A DNA stretch of 64,000 nt from Companilactobacillus metriopterae (GTDB lineage Bacteria > Bacillota > Bacilli > Lactobacillales > Lactobacillaceae). Of this stretch, positions 42,982 through 52,187 are shown piece by piece (the stretch's first letter is position 1; every line of letters starts with the position of its first letter). The notes below the pieces were generated by a model, which was not told the origin of the DNA, did no database searches, and worked only from the letters and a program-made list of their open reading frames with translations. A program made the position numbers and the translations under genes. Location: contig NZ_RSTD01000001.1 in NCBI RefSeq assembly GCF_004117915.1, positions 248,001-312,000 on the forward strand. The letters are read 5' to 3'.

Positions 42982-43902
42982 TTGAAAGATACTATTAGAG
43001 AGAGTCTGACACAGAGATCTAAATCAGCAAAACTTGAAACACGTGGGAAAATTATCTCACTAAGTTTTACTGCTGTAATTGTTATTTTAGTTATTTCAAT
43101 TATTGGATTTGTTGCTGCTAAAGGATCATTAATTTTTATTAAGGACGGGGTTAATCCTTTTGATTTTTTGACACATACAACGTGGAAACCTAATACACTG
43201 GATGCAAATGGTCATCCAATTATCGGAGCTGCTCCTATGATTGTTGGATCGTTTGTTGTTACACTTTTTGCTGCAATTATTGCTACACCTTTTGCCATTG
43301 CAGCAGCTGTATATATGACTGAAATATCATCAAAATGGGGTAAGAAAATTCTTCAACCTGTTATTGAACTACTAGTTGGTATTCCATCAGTTGTTTATGG
43401 ATTTATTGGTTTGACAGTTGTTGTACCTTTTGTAAAGGACGTTGCCGGAGGAAGTGGACTGGGTGTACTTTCAGGTGCGTTTGTATTGTTTGTTATGATT
43501 TTACCAACTATTACATCAATGACGGTTGATGCTCTAAAGGCTGTGCCACGCAACTATCGTGAAGCTTCATTGGCTCTGGGTGCCACACGATGGCAAACTA
43601 CTAGCAAAGTGGTCTTACGTGCAGCCACACCAGGAATTTTGACAGCAATTATTTTTGGAATGTCACGTGCATTCGGTGAAGCACTTGCTGTTCAAATGGT
43701 TATTGGTAATGCTATGTTGATGCCAACGAGTTTGGTATCTCCTTCGTCTACACTAACATCAGTTTTAACAATGAATATGGGAAATTCTGTTCAAGGATCA
43801 ACTTCTAACAATGCACTATGGTCACTTGCGCTAATTTTATTACTTATGTCACTTATTTTTAATACTGTTACAAGAGCCATTGCTAAGCGAGGTGAGTTCT
43901 AG
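42982..43902 (+). CDS. pstC: Phosphate ABC transporter permease PstC
   Basis: This 306-residue membrane permease has about six helices. The IIGAAPMIVGSFVVTLFAAII region opens the BPD transport domain, and the EAA loop for ATPase contact is LKAVPRNYREASLALGATRWQTTSKV. RAFGEALAVQMVIGNAM follows. The start is TTG at 42982 with AAGGGGAT upstream. Its stop overlaps the pstA GTG by one base. It forms the channel with PstA. Confidence 0.95.
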   Translation: MKDTIRESLTQRSKSAKLETRGKIISLSFTAVIVILVISIIGFVAAKGSLIFIKDGVNPFDFLTHTTWKPNTLDANGHPIIGAAPMIVGSFVVTLFAAIIATPFAIAAAVYMTEISSKWGKKILQPVIELLVGIPSVVYGFIGLTVVVPFVKDVAGGSGLGVLSGAFVLFVMILPTITSMTVDALKAVPRNYREASLALGATRWQTTSKVVLRAATPGILTAIIFGMSRAFGEALAVQMVIGNAMLMPTSLVSPSSTLTSVLTMNMGNSVQGSTSNNALWSLALILLLMSLIFNTVTRAIAKRGEF

Positions 43903-44792
43903 TGTTTAATGCAAAAGTAAAAGATAAAATAGCCACAGGAATTATTTATACTCTGTCAGGAATTATTGTTATAATTCTTGCCTCACTACTACTTTATATT
44001 TTGGGTAGCGGACTTCGCTACGTGAACTGGGATTTTCTAACATCTACTTCATCGGATTTCTCAAAAGGTAGCGGTGTTGGTGTTCAATTGTTCAATTCGT
44101 TTTATCTTCTAGTTATATCAATGCTGATTTCTATTCCTATCTCTGTTTCTTCAGGAATATATCTATCAGAATATGCTGGAAAAAGTAAAATTGTAAATGT
44201 CATTAGAATCTCAATAGAAGTTTTAAGTTCATTACCATCAATCGTGGTTGGTTTATTTGGATTTTTAGTTTTCGTAATATATTTTCACATGGGATTTTCA
44301 ATTTTATCAGGTGCTCTAACTCTTACGGTATTCAATCTACCAATTTTAACAAGAAGTGTTGAAGACTCTCTAAAAGCTGTACCTGGCTCACAACGTGAAG
44401 CTGGTCTATCACTTGGCTTATCAAAATGGGAAACAGTGATTCATGTAATTATCCCTAGTGCATTGCCTGGTATCATCACAGGTATGGTTTTAGGAGCGGG
44501 CAGAATTTTCGGTGAAGCTGCTGCTCTTATCTACACAGCCGGTCAAAGTGCTCCACCACTTGAATTTAGTAACTTTAATATTTTCAGTCCTACTAATCCA
44601 CTTAACTTGATGAGACCAGCTGAAACATTAGCTGTACATATTTGGAAGGTTAATTCTGAAGGACTAGTTGCTAATGCTGATCAAGTTTCCGCAGGATCAT
44701 CTGCTATCTTGATTATTGCTGTTTTGATATTTAACTTATTAGCAAGATATATCGGAAACAAAGTATATAAGAAGATAACAGGGGGTGAATAG
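43902..44792 (+). CDS. pstA: Phosphate ABC transporter permease PstA
   Basis: This 296-residue permease partners PstC. It has six hydrophobic helices, the ISIPISVSSGIYLSEYAGKSK opening, a SLPSIVVGLFGFLVF helix, and an EAA loop LKAVPGSQREAGLSLGLSKWETV. GAGRIFGEAAALIYTAGQSAP is the typical PstA end of the transport domain. Start is a GTG at 43902 overlapping the pstC stop (TAGTG). PstB1 starts two bases after its stop, so the operon is tightly coupled. Confidence 0.95.
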   Translation: MFNAKVKDKIATGIIYTLSGIIVIILASLLLYILGSGLRYVNWDFLTSTSSDFSKGSGVGVQLFNSFYLLVISMLISIPISVSSGIYLSEYAGKSKIVNVIRISIEVLSSLPSIVVGLFGFLVFVIYFHMGFSILSGALTLTVFNLPILTRSVEDSLKAVPGSQREAGLSLGLSKWETVIHVIIPSALPGIITGMVLGAGRIFGEAAALIYTAGQSAPPLEFSNFNIFSPTNPLNLMRPAETLAVHIWKVNSEGLVANADQVSAGSSAILIIAVLIFNLLARYIGNKVYKKITGGE

Positions 44793-44794
44793 GG

Positions 44795-45589
44795 ATGGCA
44801 GATAAATATATTCTGGAACTAGATAGTAATAAACACGAAATTGCTATGGAAACAAAGAATGTTCAAGTTTTCTATGGTGAAAAAGAAGCCTTAGAAAAAA
44901 CATCAATGCAATTTGAAAGATACAAAATCACTTCGCTTATTGGCTCTTCTGGATCTGGTAAGTCTACATTCTTAAGATCGCTTAATCGTATGAATGATAA
45001 CGTTCCTGGTGCAAGTGTTAAAGGTGAAATTATATATAGAGGCTTAGATATCAATAAAAATGATATTGATATTTATGAAACAAGAAAACATATCGGAATG
45101 GTATTCCAAAGACCTAATCCTTTTTCTAAATCTATCTATGAAAATATAACTTTTGCACTTAAACGACACGGTATGAAAGATAAAAATGAATTAGATGAAA
45201 TTGTTGAAACAACACTAAAACAAGCATCTTTGTGGGAACAAGTTAAGGATGATCTTAACAAGAGTGCTTTGGCTTTGTCAGGTGGCCAACAACAAAGACT
45301 TTGTATTGCAAGAGCTATCGCAATGAAACCAGACGTTTTATTAATGGATGAACCTGCTAGTGCGCTAGATCCAATTTCAACAGCAAACATTGAAGAGACA
45401 ATGTTAAATTTAAAAGATAACTACACGATTATTATCGTTACACATAATATGCAACAAGCATCACGTGTTAGCGACTATACAGCCTTTTTCAACATGGGAA
45501 AAGCTGTAGAGTTTGATGAAACAAGAAAGATCTTTACTAGACCAAAAATTCAACTAACTGAAGACTATGTTTCAGGACATTTTGGATAA
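44795..45589 (+). CDS. pstB: Phosphate ABC transporter ATPase, first PstB paralogue
   Basis: This 264-residue ABC ATPase powers phosphate import. It shows Walker [10 protein letters not shown], the Q-loop [14 protein letters not shown], signature [16 protein letters not shown], Walker [14 protein letters not shown] and switch [16 protein letters not shown] in the Q-loop region, with PNPF, is typical of PstB. GGGTGAATAGGG before the ATG is a fair site. A second, shorter PstB gene follows immediately. Confidence 0.95.
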   Translation: MADKYILELDSNKHEIAMETKNVQVFYGEKEALEKTSMQFERYKITSLIGSSGSGKSTFLRSLNRMNDNVPGASVKGEIIYRGLDINKNDIDIYETRKHIGMVFQRPNPFSKSIYENITFALKRHGMKDKNELDEIVETTLKQASLWEQVKDDLNKSALALSGGQQQRLCIARAIAMKPDVLLMDEPASALDPISTANIEETMLNLKDNYTIIIVTHNMQQASRVSDYTAFFNMGKAVEFDETRKIFTRPKIQLTEDYVSGHFG

Positions 45590-45602
45590 GGGGGCTTCAA
45601 AA

Positions 45603-46367
45603 ATGGCAGAAAATCCAACAATTTTAACATCTTCTAATGTTCACTTATTCTATGGTAAAAAAGAAGCGCTAAAGGGGATTAATTTATTTTTCAAAAAGAA
45701 CGAAATTACAGCACTTATTGGACCATCAGGTTGCGGTAAGTCTACTTATCTTAGATGTTTAAATAGGATGAATGACTTAATACCTAATGTTACTATTACT
45801 GGAAATATCGAAATGGAAGATAAAAATCTCTATGCCCCAAATGTTGATACTGTTGAGCTACGTAAAAAAGTAGGGATGGTATTCCAACAGCCTAATCCTT
45901 TTCCTTTTTCAATTTATGAAAATGTAGCATATGGTTTGAGATTAGCTGGAATTAAGGACAAAACTTACATTGATGAAGCCGTTGAATCTAGTTTAAAACA
46001 AGCAGCGGTTTGGGAAGATGTAAAAGATAAGTTACATGAGAACGCTCTTTCTTTATCTGGTGGTCAACAACAAAGAGTATGTATTGCTAGAGTTCTAGCA
46101 GTAAAACCAGAAATTATTCTTTTAGATGAACCTACAAGTGCTCTGGATCCAATATCTTCTGGTAAGATTGAAGATATGTTATTATCTTTAAAAAAAGAAT
46201 ACACAATAATCATTGTTACACATAGCATGCAGCAAGCTTCAAGAATTGCTGATAAAACTGCATTTTTTTTAAACGGTGATTTGATAGAAGTTGCTGAAAC
46301 TAAGAAGATTTTCTTAAATCCAGAAAAACAAGAAACCGAAGATTATATTTCAGGAAAATTCGGGTAG
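45603..46367 (+). CDS. pstB: Phosphate ABC transporter ATPase, second PstB paralogue
   Basis: This 254-residue PstB has Walker [11 protein letters not shown]-loop [14 protein letters not shown], signature [16 protein letters not shown] and Walker [14 protein letters not shown]. It is clearly paralogous to the preceding ATPase but keeps the classic PSGCGKS P-loop, so the two diverged after duplication. Tandem pstB pairs are common in lactobacilli and Bacillus. Start ATG 45603 has AAGGGGGC upstream; an in-frame start 12 codons earlier lies inside pstB1 and is rejected. Confidence 0.95.
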   Translation: MAENPTILTSSNVHLFYGKKEALKGINLFFKKNEITALIGPSGCGKSTYLRCLNRMNDLIPNVTITGNIEMEDKNLYAPNVDTVELRKKVGMVFQQPNPFPFSIYENVAYGLRLAGIKDKTYIDEAVESSLKQAAVWEDVKDKLHENALSLSGGQQQRVCIARVLAVKPEIILLDEPTSALDPISSGKIEDMLLSLKKEYTIIIVTHSMQQASRIADKTAFFLNGDLIEVAETKKIFLNPEKQETEDYISGKFG

Positions 46368-46377
46368 GAGGACAATT

Positions 46378-47055
46378 ATGGCAGGAAATTTAGAAGAAAG
46401 ATTAAATGATTTACATCTTAGATTTTCAGAAATGGGTATGATGGCCATTGAGGCAACAACAAAGGCTGTAGAAGCATATATTGCACATGATAAGGTAATT
46501 GCACAAGAAGTTATCGATGCTGATCAAAATCTAAATTCCCGAGAAACAGAGTTAGAGAAGAGTTCTTTTGAAACTATTGCTCTACAACAACCAGTTACAT
46601 CTGATTTGCGTATGATTGTGACTGTTTTGAAAGCAAGTTCTGATTTAGAGAGAATGGGTGATCATGCGGTAAGTATTGCGCAAGAAACCATTCGAGTTAA
46701 AGGTGAACATCGTATTCCTGAAATTGAAAAGAAGATTGCTGAATTAGGCGATATGAGTACCAATATTGTCGAAAATGCACTTGAAGCTTATCTGAAAAAA
46801 GATAAAGAAATGGCTGAAAGAGTTTCGGCTGGAGATTTCAAAATAGATAAAAAATCTGCTGAGATAGTAGATGACTGTATAAAAGCAATGCAAGAAGATA
46901 GTGATTCAGTATTAAGTGGAACTTCATATATGCTAGTTTCAAGCTATCTAGAACGCATTGGTGATTACGCTAAGAATCTTTGTGAATGGGTTGTTTACCT
47001 AGAAACAGGACATGTTGTAGAACTTTATTCAAAGGATATTGAATCTGAAGATTAA
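46378..47055 (+). CDS. phoU: Phosphate signalling protein PhoU
   Basis: This 225-residue all-helical cytosolic protein comprises two three-helix repeats, each with an E/D-x-x-x-D metal motif (ELEKSSFETIALQQPVTSDLRMI is the start region of the first; RIGDYAKNLCEWVVY the second). PhoU links the Pst transporter to the PhoR kinase and keeps the pho genes off when phosphate is ample. AGGAGG before the ATG is strong. It is the last gene of the pst operon. No terminator is obvious after it, so the next two small genes may be read through. Confidence 0.93.
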   Translation: MAGNLEERLNDLHLRFSEMGMMAIEATTKAVEAYIAHDKVIAQEVIDADQNLNSRETELEKSSFETIALQQPVTSDLRMIVTVLKASSDLERMGDHAVSIAQETIRVKGEHRIPEIEKKIAELGDMSTNIVENALEAYLKKDKEMAERVSAGDFKIDKKSAEIVDDCIKAMQEDSDSVLSGTSYMLVSSYLERIGDYAKNLCEWVVYLETGHVVELYSKDIESED

Positions 47056-47106
47056 TATTGAAAACAATCTTAGACTGTTGTACATTGACTATACTGAGGT
47101 TGAGAG

Positions 47107-47367
47107 ATGAAAAAGAAATTAACAAGATCAAGTAAAAATAGAATTTTAGCTGGTGTTTGCGGAGGTATCGCCGATTATTTAGGTATTGACGTAGTATGGG
47201 TCAGATTAGTTTTGATTATCCTAACTCCGCTAACTTATTTTTTAACTGTTATAGCTTATATAGTGGCTATATTCCTAATTCCAGAAACTAGAAATATACA
47301 GATTACTGATGGTAGTAGAAAAGATGTTACTAATTCAGTCAAGGTTTCAGATGAGGAGAAAAAATAA
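47107..47367 (+). CDS. PspC domain protein
   Basis: This 86-residue membrane protein starts LTRSSKNRILAGVCGGIADYLGIDVVWVRL, here noted by its SKNRILAGVCGGIADYLG hallmark (about 9-26), followed by one membrane helix pair (about 35-62) and a polar tail. PspC proteins respond to envelope stress and in Firmicutes partner LiaF/holin-like proteins. The ATG follows GAGGTTGAGAG. Its stop overlaps the next gene by one base (TAATG), so they act as a pair. It may be an envelope stress sensor; the role is inferred from the family. Confidence 0.85.
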   Translation: MKKKLTRSSKNRILAGVCGGIADYLGIDVVWVRLVLIILTPLTYFLTVIAYIVAIFLIPETRNIQITDGSRKDVTNSVKVSDEEKK

Positions 47368-47735
47368 TGTTACGCTTTATCGCAAGAGTTGGAATTTATA
47401 CTGTTTTATTTCTAGCAATAGCTGCGTTATTTCCTAGATACTTCTTTATAAGTAGTTTTGGATCTGCTCTAATTGCTAGTGTTATTTTAGTTATTTTAAA
47501 TGCAACCATTAAACCGTTTCTAAATTTTGTTTCGTTACCTATAACAATGTTAACTTTTGGTTTTTTCACTTTTATAATAAGTGCCATTACTTTGGAGCTA
47601 ACATCTTGGATAGTAGGATCAACAAGATTTAATTTTACGAGTTTTTGGTCAGCATTGTTCATAGCAATATTAATTTCAATATGTAATTCCATTATAAATT
47701 CATATTTAATGAAGAATTTTCAAAAACGTGTATAA
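47367..47735 (+). CDS. Phage-holin-family small membrane protein (PF04020 type)
   Basis: This is a 122-residue protein with four hydrophobic helices. The conserved NATIKPFLNFVSLPITMLTFG segment (about 48-68) and the later SFWSALFIAILISICNSIIN mark the mycobacterial-type four-helix holin family seen in many Firmicutes genomes outside phages. It is not a lysis gene in this context. It is coupled to the PspC gene by a TAATG overlap and ends at a terminator. A role in envelope stress is possible but not shown. Confidence 0.8.
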   Translation: MLRFIARVGIYTVLFLAIAALFPRYFFISSFGSALIASVILVILNATIKPFLNFVSLPITMLTFGFFTFIISAITLELTSWIVGSTRFNFTSFWSALFIAILISICNSIINSYLMKNFQKRV

Positions 47736-47752
47736 ATTACACGTTTTTTTTA
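47722..47752 (+). terminator. Terminator after the pspC-holin pair
   Basis: AAAAACGTGTA (47722-47732) pairs with TACACGTTTTT (47738-47748), then Ts. Confidence 0.8.
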
Positions 47753-47805
47753 TATACCTTAAAATGATAAAATAGAATATAACTAATAAGAAGTGAGGCA
47801 TAATT

Positions 47806-48750
47806 ATGGCTGATTTTGTTACAGTTTCAAAATTTGTTAAAGAAAATGATTTAACTTATCTTGGTGGTGAAGAATTTGCTGCAAATAAGAAAATCACAAC
47901 TAGTGATATATCAAGACCAGGTATTGAATTGACAGGGTACTTTGACTATTATCCTAGTGAACGAATTCAATTATTTGGACAAACTGAGTTTGCATACTCT
48001 AAAACAATGACGTCTAACAATCGTTATAAAGTAATGCTTGAATTATGTCGCGAAGATACACCGATGCTTCTAGTAGCTAGAGATATCGTTCCCACTCCTG
48101 AACTTTTGAAAGCAGCTGCTGAAAATAAGGTTCCTGTAGTTGGTTCAAAAATTCCTACAACTAGATTATCAAGTATTATTACAGACTATTTGGATCGCGA
48201 GTTAGCACCTAGAGAGTCTGTTCATGGTGTTTTAGTTGATGTTTACGGAATTGGAATAATGCTAACTGGTCATTCAGGAATTGGTAAAAGTGAAACAGCT
48301 CTTGAATTAGTGAAAAGAGGGCACAGATTAATTGCAGATGACCGTGTTGATGTATATCAACAGGATGAAAAAACTTTAATGGGTGAAGCACCCAAAATTT
48401 TAAATCATTTGTTGGAAATCCGTGGAATTGGAATAATAGATGTCATGAATCTTTTTGGTGCAGGAGCAGTTCGCTCACGTAGCGAAGTTCAGCTTATTAT
48501 CAATCTAGAAGATTGGTCACCAGATCAGAATTATGACCGCTTAGGAACAATGGAAGACAGTAGAAAATATTTTGATGTTACTGTACCAAGAATTAATATA
48601 CCTGTTAAAGTGGGTCGTAATATCTCAATTATTATTGAAGTAGCAGCAATGAACTTCCGTGCTAAACGTATGGGATATGATGCCACAGAAAAATTTGAAC
48701 AGAACCTTAATAATTTGATCAAAGAAAACGAAGAAAATGATAAGGAATAG
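47806..48750 (+). CDS. hprK: HPr kinase/phosphorylase
   Basis: This 314-residue enzyme phosphorylates Ser46 of HPr when glycolysis is active and removes it otherwise. It thereby creates the HPr-Ser-P corepressor that lets CcpA bind cre sites such as those in this window. The Walker A is GHSGIGKSE (near residue 153-161), the catalytic HxxxDD region is GHRLIADDRVD, and the family signature is LEIRGIGIIDVMNLFGAG. The N-terminal domain (about 1-130) has the MurF-like fold. GAGGC precedes the ATG. It heads the hprK-lgt-(trxB) cluster conserved in Lactobacillales and Bacillus. Confidence 0.96.
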   Translation: MADFVTVSKFVKENDLTYLGGEEFAANKKITTSDISRPGIELTGYFDYYPSERIQLFGQTEFAYSKTMTSNNRYKVMLELCREDTPMLLVARDIVPTPELLKAAAENKVPVVGSKIPTTRLSSIITDYLDRELAPRESVHGVLVDVYGIGIMLTGHSGIGKSETALELVKRGHRLIADDRVDVYQQDEKTLMGEAPKILNHLLEIRGIGIIDVMNLFGAGAVRSRSEVQLIINLEDWSPDQNYDRLGTMEDSRKYFDVTVPRINIPVKVGRNISIIIEVAAMNFRAKRMGYDATEKFEQNLNNLIKENEENDKE

Positions 48751-48756
48751 TGAAAA

Positions 48757-49578
48757 ATGATGAACTTAGAATTTTTATCTTTGAATCCAATAGCTTTTAC
48801 TGTTGGTAGCTTACAAGTTCATTGGTATGGTTTGATAATTGCCTTAGGCGCAATCTTAGGAATTGCGTTAGCAATTAGTGAAGCAAAACATCTAGGTGTA
48901 GATACCGATAATATCCTAGATTTAGTATTATACGGTGTTCCAATAGCTATTATTGGTGCAAGATTGTACTATGTAATATTTGAATTACCTTTTTACTTGG
49001 CTAACCCAGGTGAAATAATAAAAATTTGGCATGGTGGTATAGCCATATATGGTGGTTTAATAGCTGCTTTTATAGTGCTATTAGTATTATCCAAGAAAAG
49101 AAATATATCAGCGTGGACCATGCTGGATATTGCAGCACCAGCTGTGATGATTGGTCAGATTGTAGGTCGTTGGGGTAACTTTATGAATCAGGAAGCTTAC
49201 GGTGCCAAAGTGAGTTTATCTTTTCTACAAAGTTTGCACCTACCTAACTTTATTATTAATCAGATGTTTATTGACGGAGCATATCGTCAACCTACTTTTC
49301 TGTATGAATCACTGTGGAATTTAATAGGACTGATTATAATTCTTTCCATTAGACACAGGAAAAACTTTTTGAAACGTGGAGAGGTTTTCTTATCATATCT
49401 AATCTGGTATCCAGTGGGAAGATTTTTTATAGAAGGAATGAGAACAGATAGTCTGTACCTAATTCCTGGGTTGAGAATATCTCAATTATTATCATTGTTA
49501 TTCTTGATAGTAGCAGTAACATTATTTATTTATCGTAGAAAAAAATATGATGAACCATATTATGAGCAAATAAAATAG
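48757..49578 (+). CDS. lgt: Prolipoprotein diacylglyceryl transferase
   Basis: This 273-residue membrane enzyme attaches diacylglycerol from phosphatidylglycerol to the lipobox cysteine of prelipoproteins such as PstS. It has about seven helices, the [14 protein letters not shown] start, the [12 protein letters not shown] motif and the signature [13 protein letters not shown] with its conserved Arg/Asn/Glu residues. A second ATG at 48760 is also possible; the real start is uncertain by one codon. The gene begins six bases after hprK, in the standard hprK-lgt order. Confidence 0.95.
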   Translation: MMNLEFLSLNPIAFTVGSLQVHWYGLIIALGAILGIALAISEAKHLGVDTDNILDLVLYGVPIAIIGARLYYVIFELPFYLANPGEIIKIWHGGIAIYGGLIAAFIVLLVLSKKRNISAWTMLDIAAPAVMIGQIVGRWGNFMNQEAYGAKVSLSFLQSLHLPNFIINQMFIDGAYRQPTFLYESLWNLIGLIIILSIRHRKNFLKRGEVFLSYLIWYPVGRFFIEGMRTDSLYLIPGLRISQLLSLLFLIVAVTLFIYRRKKYDEPYYEQIK

Positions 49579-49632
49579 CATTTTATAATTAAAGTGCTAT
49601 CATGTGGTAATGATTAAAGGAGGGTGTCAATA

Positions 49633-50577
49633 ATGAAAAATTATGATGTTGTAGTTATTGGTGCAGGTCCTGGGGGACTAACTGCCGCACTTTATGCTTC
49701 ACGTGCAAATCTTTCGGTAGCAATTTTAGATCGCGGGATTTACGGCGGTCAAATGAACAATACAGCAGAGATAGAGAATTATCCTGGTTTTGATTCTATT
49801 TTAGGACCAGATTTAAGTGAAAAGATGTATAATTCTTCAACTAGATTCGGAGCAACTTTTGAATATGGAACTGTTGAAAGTATTGAGGATAAAGGATCAA
49901 AGAAAATTATCCATACTGATGATGGTGACTATGAAACTAGTGTAGTAATTATCGCTACAGGATCACAATATAAAAAAATTGGTGTTCCTGGAGAAGAAGA
50001 GATGTCTGGACGAGGAGTATCTTACTGTGCTGTATGTGATGGTGCTTTCTTCAAAAATCAAGATGTAGCAGTAATTGGTGGGGGAGATTCAGCCGTTGAA
50101 GAGGGTGTTTACCTAACCCAATTAGCTAAATCAGTTACAATCATTCACCGTCGTGATCAATTACGTGCTCAAAAAATTCTTCAAGATCGTGCATTCAAGA
50201 ATGACAAAATTAATTTTGTTTGGAATGCAGACGTAGAAGAAATCACTAGTGAAGATGGAAAAGTTAGTGGAGTTAAATACTTAGACAAAGAAACAGGCGA
50301 TGAAAAAGTAGTTCCTGCAAGTGGCGCCTTTATTTATGTCGGTATCCAACCAATGACAGAACCATTCCAAGATTTAGGTATTTTGGATTCAGAAAACTGG
50401 ATTGAAACTAATGATAAAATGGAAACTTCAGTTCCAGGAATTTATGCTATTGGAGATGTTCGTAAAAAAGATTTACGACAAATTACAACAGCAGTTGGAG
50501 ACGGTGGTATTGCTGGACAAGAAGCTTTCAATTATATTCAAACATTATCAGATGCTGATTTAGCAGATGTAAAATAA
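49633..50577 (+). CDS. trxB: Thioredoxin reductase
   Basis: This 314-residue FAD enzyme reduces thioredoxin with NADPH. FAD binding is seen in VIGAGPGGLTAALYASRA, the redox dithiol is CAVCDGAFF (near residue 135), NADPH binding is VIGGGDSAVEEG, and the last FAD motif is IYAIGDVRKKDLRQI. AAAGGAGGG gives a strong site for the ATG at 49633; a GTG three codons earlier lies too close to that site. It follows lgt, as in many lactobacilli, and is closed by a terminator. Confidence 0.96.
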   Translation: MKNYDVVVIGAGPGGLTAALYASRANLSVAILDRGIYGGQMNNTAEIENYPGFDSILGPDLSEKMYNSSTRFGATFEYGTVESIEDKGSKKIIHTDDGDYETSVVIIATGSQYKKIGVPGEEEMSGRGVSYCAVCDGAFFKNQDVAVIGGGDSAVEEGVYLTQLAKSVTIIHRRDQLRAQKILQDRAFKNDKINFVWNADVEEITSEDGKVSGVKYLDKETGDEKVVPASGAFIYVGIQPMTEPFQDLGILDSENWIETNDKMETSVPGIYAIGDVRKKDLRQITTAVGDGGIAGQEAFNYIQTLSDADLADVK

Positions 50578-50612
50578 AAAGAGTAACTTATAAAAAGTTA
50601 CTCTTTTTTTTT
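50575..50612 (+). terminator. trxB terminator
   Basis: AAAAAGAGTAACTT (50576-50589) pairs with AAGTTACTCTTTTT (50595-50608), then Ts. Confidence 0.8.
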
Positions 50613-50691
50613 ATTTATTTAAAATACTTCTTGAATAACCTCGTAATTTAAATGATACTTACAAGTAGTGCTTTATTATTGGGAGGGAATT

Positions 50692-52032
50692 ATGGTTGTT
50701 ATTAATTACATAATGAGCTTGGGTGCCAATGTTATGATGCCCATTGTTTTCATTATTTTAGGACTTTGTTTAGGACTTGGAGTAGCGAAATCTATCAAAT
50801 CCGGTATTATGGTCGGTGTTGGTTTTGTTGGTCTTACAATTGTTACAGAATTATTAGCTGAAAATCTTGGACCAGCAGTTAACAAAATGGTTCAGATATA
50901 TGGATTGAACTTAAAGGTTTTGGATATTGGTTGGCCAGCAGCTGCTACAGTATCTTATGGTACAAAATTAGGAGCTATTGTCATTCCAGTAGGACTAGTT
51001 ATTAATATGATCATGTTATTCACTAAAACTACAAATACAATGAACATCAATTTATGGAGTTACTGGCACTATGCTTTTGTTGGAACTCTTGTAACTATTG
51101 CCACAAATAGTTTTTGGTTAGGATTCTTTGCACTAGTTGTTACGATAGTATTTACATTGGTAGGATGTGATTTATCACAGAAAAAGATGGAAGAATTTTA
51201 TGGTGAAGAATACAAGGGAGTATCATTCCCTCAAGCCTTTTCAGTCGGATTCATTCCATTTGCTATTGCAGTAAACTGGATTATTGAGCGTATTCCTGTA
51301 ATCAATAAAATAGATATTGATGCAGAAAAAATGCAAAAAAGATACGGATTATTCGGAGATCCAGCATTTTTGGGTGTCATAATTGGTATTTTATTAGGAT
51401 TAATTGCCCATTATACTGTTGCTAAGATGCTAACACTTGGTATCACTATGGCAGCTGTGATGGTATTGATACCTAGAATTACTAAAGTATTCATGGAAGG
51501 ATTGAATCCTACTTCACAGAGAGCTCAATACTTACTTGTTAACAAATACAAGACAAACCGTGATATTAGTATAGGTATTACACCATCAGTTATCATTGGT
51601 CATCCAGTTACATTGGCAGTAGGATTATTATTAGTTCCTATTACATTATTCTTGTCAGTTATCTTACCAGGGAACATGTTTTTACCACTTGCTTCATTGG
51701 CTGGTTTAATCTATGTATTTCCTTTGGTACTTCCTTATACAAAAGGAAATGCATTTAGAACTCTAGTTACTGGTATAGTTGGTGTCATGTGCAGTTTGTG
51801 GTTTGCTACTGCACTAGCACCTACATTTACAAAAGCAGTTCATACTGTTAGTCCCAAATTAATACCTCACGGTACTAGTGGTGTAGCCTCATTGGACTTC
51901 GCGGGAAGTTTGATTGCTTGGGTAACATATGAATTGTCTGTAAATGCTACTATCATCGGAGTTATTGTTTTAGGTATAGCTACATTGGCATTAATGCTTT
52001 ATAATCGTAGAAAAATTGTTGCACAAAAATAA
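50692..52032 (+). CDS. Galactitol-type PTS IIC permease (orphan)
   Basis: This 446-residue membrane protein of the PTS EIIC-Gat family has about ten to twelve helices. Markers are VMMPIVFIILGLCLGLGVAKSIKSG, represented near residues 12-36, MVGVGFVGL, then ISIGITPSVIIGHPVTLAVG and PHGTSGVASLDFAGSLI. It would carry galactitol, a pentitol or a related sugar. No gatA or gatB gene lies on either side (trxB and pgm), so it must borrow IIA/IIB from elsewhere or work as a non-PTS permease. GGGAGGG precedes the ATG at 50692; an upstream in-frame start is weaker. Confidence 0.82.
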   Translation: MVVINYIMSLGANVMMPIVFIILGLCLGLGVAKSIKSGIMVGVGFVGLTIVTELLAENLGPAVNKMVQIYGLNLKVLDIGWPAAATVSYGTKLGAIVIPVGLVINMIMLFTKTTNTMNINLWSYWHYAFVGTLVTIATNSFWLGFFALVVTIVFTLVGCDLSQKKMEEFYGEEYKGVSFPQAFSVGFIPFAIAVNWIIERIPVINKIDIDAEKMQKRYGLFGDPAFLGVIIGILLGLIAHYTVAKMLTLGITMAAVMVLIPRITKVFMEGLNPTSQRAQYLLVNKYKTNRDISIGITPSVIIGHPVTLAVGLLLVPITLFLSVILPGNMFLPLASLAGLIYVFPLVLPYTKGNAFRTLVTGIVGVMCSLWFATALAPTFTKAVHTVSPKLIPHGTSGVASLDFAGSLIAWVTYELSVNATIIGVIVLGIATLALMLYNRRKIVAQK

Positions 52033-52054
52033 AGACTGGAGACAGTCTTTTTTT
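52030..52054 (+). terminator. Terminator after the galactitol-type IIC
   Basis: AAAGACTG (52031-52038) pairs with CAGTCTTT (52043-52050) around GAGA, then Ts. Confidence 0.75.
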
Positions 52055-52187
52055 ATTTATCTGAATAATATTTTTACATTTAAGAACAATTTAAGATTAA
52101 TTTTCTATCATAAAAAAAACGATTTTAAAAATGACAGATTGATTGATATAATCAAATGTAAGGACTTACATAACAGGAGGAACCAAT

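Noticed and set aside
47367-47735. Prophage holin gene
   Set aside because: It is a chromosomal four-helix family member paired with pspC; no endolysin or phage genes nearby.
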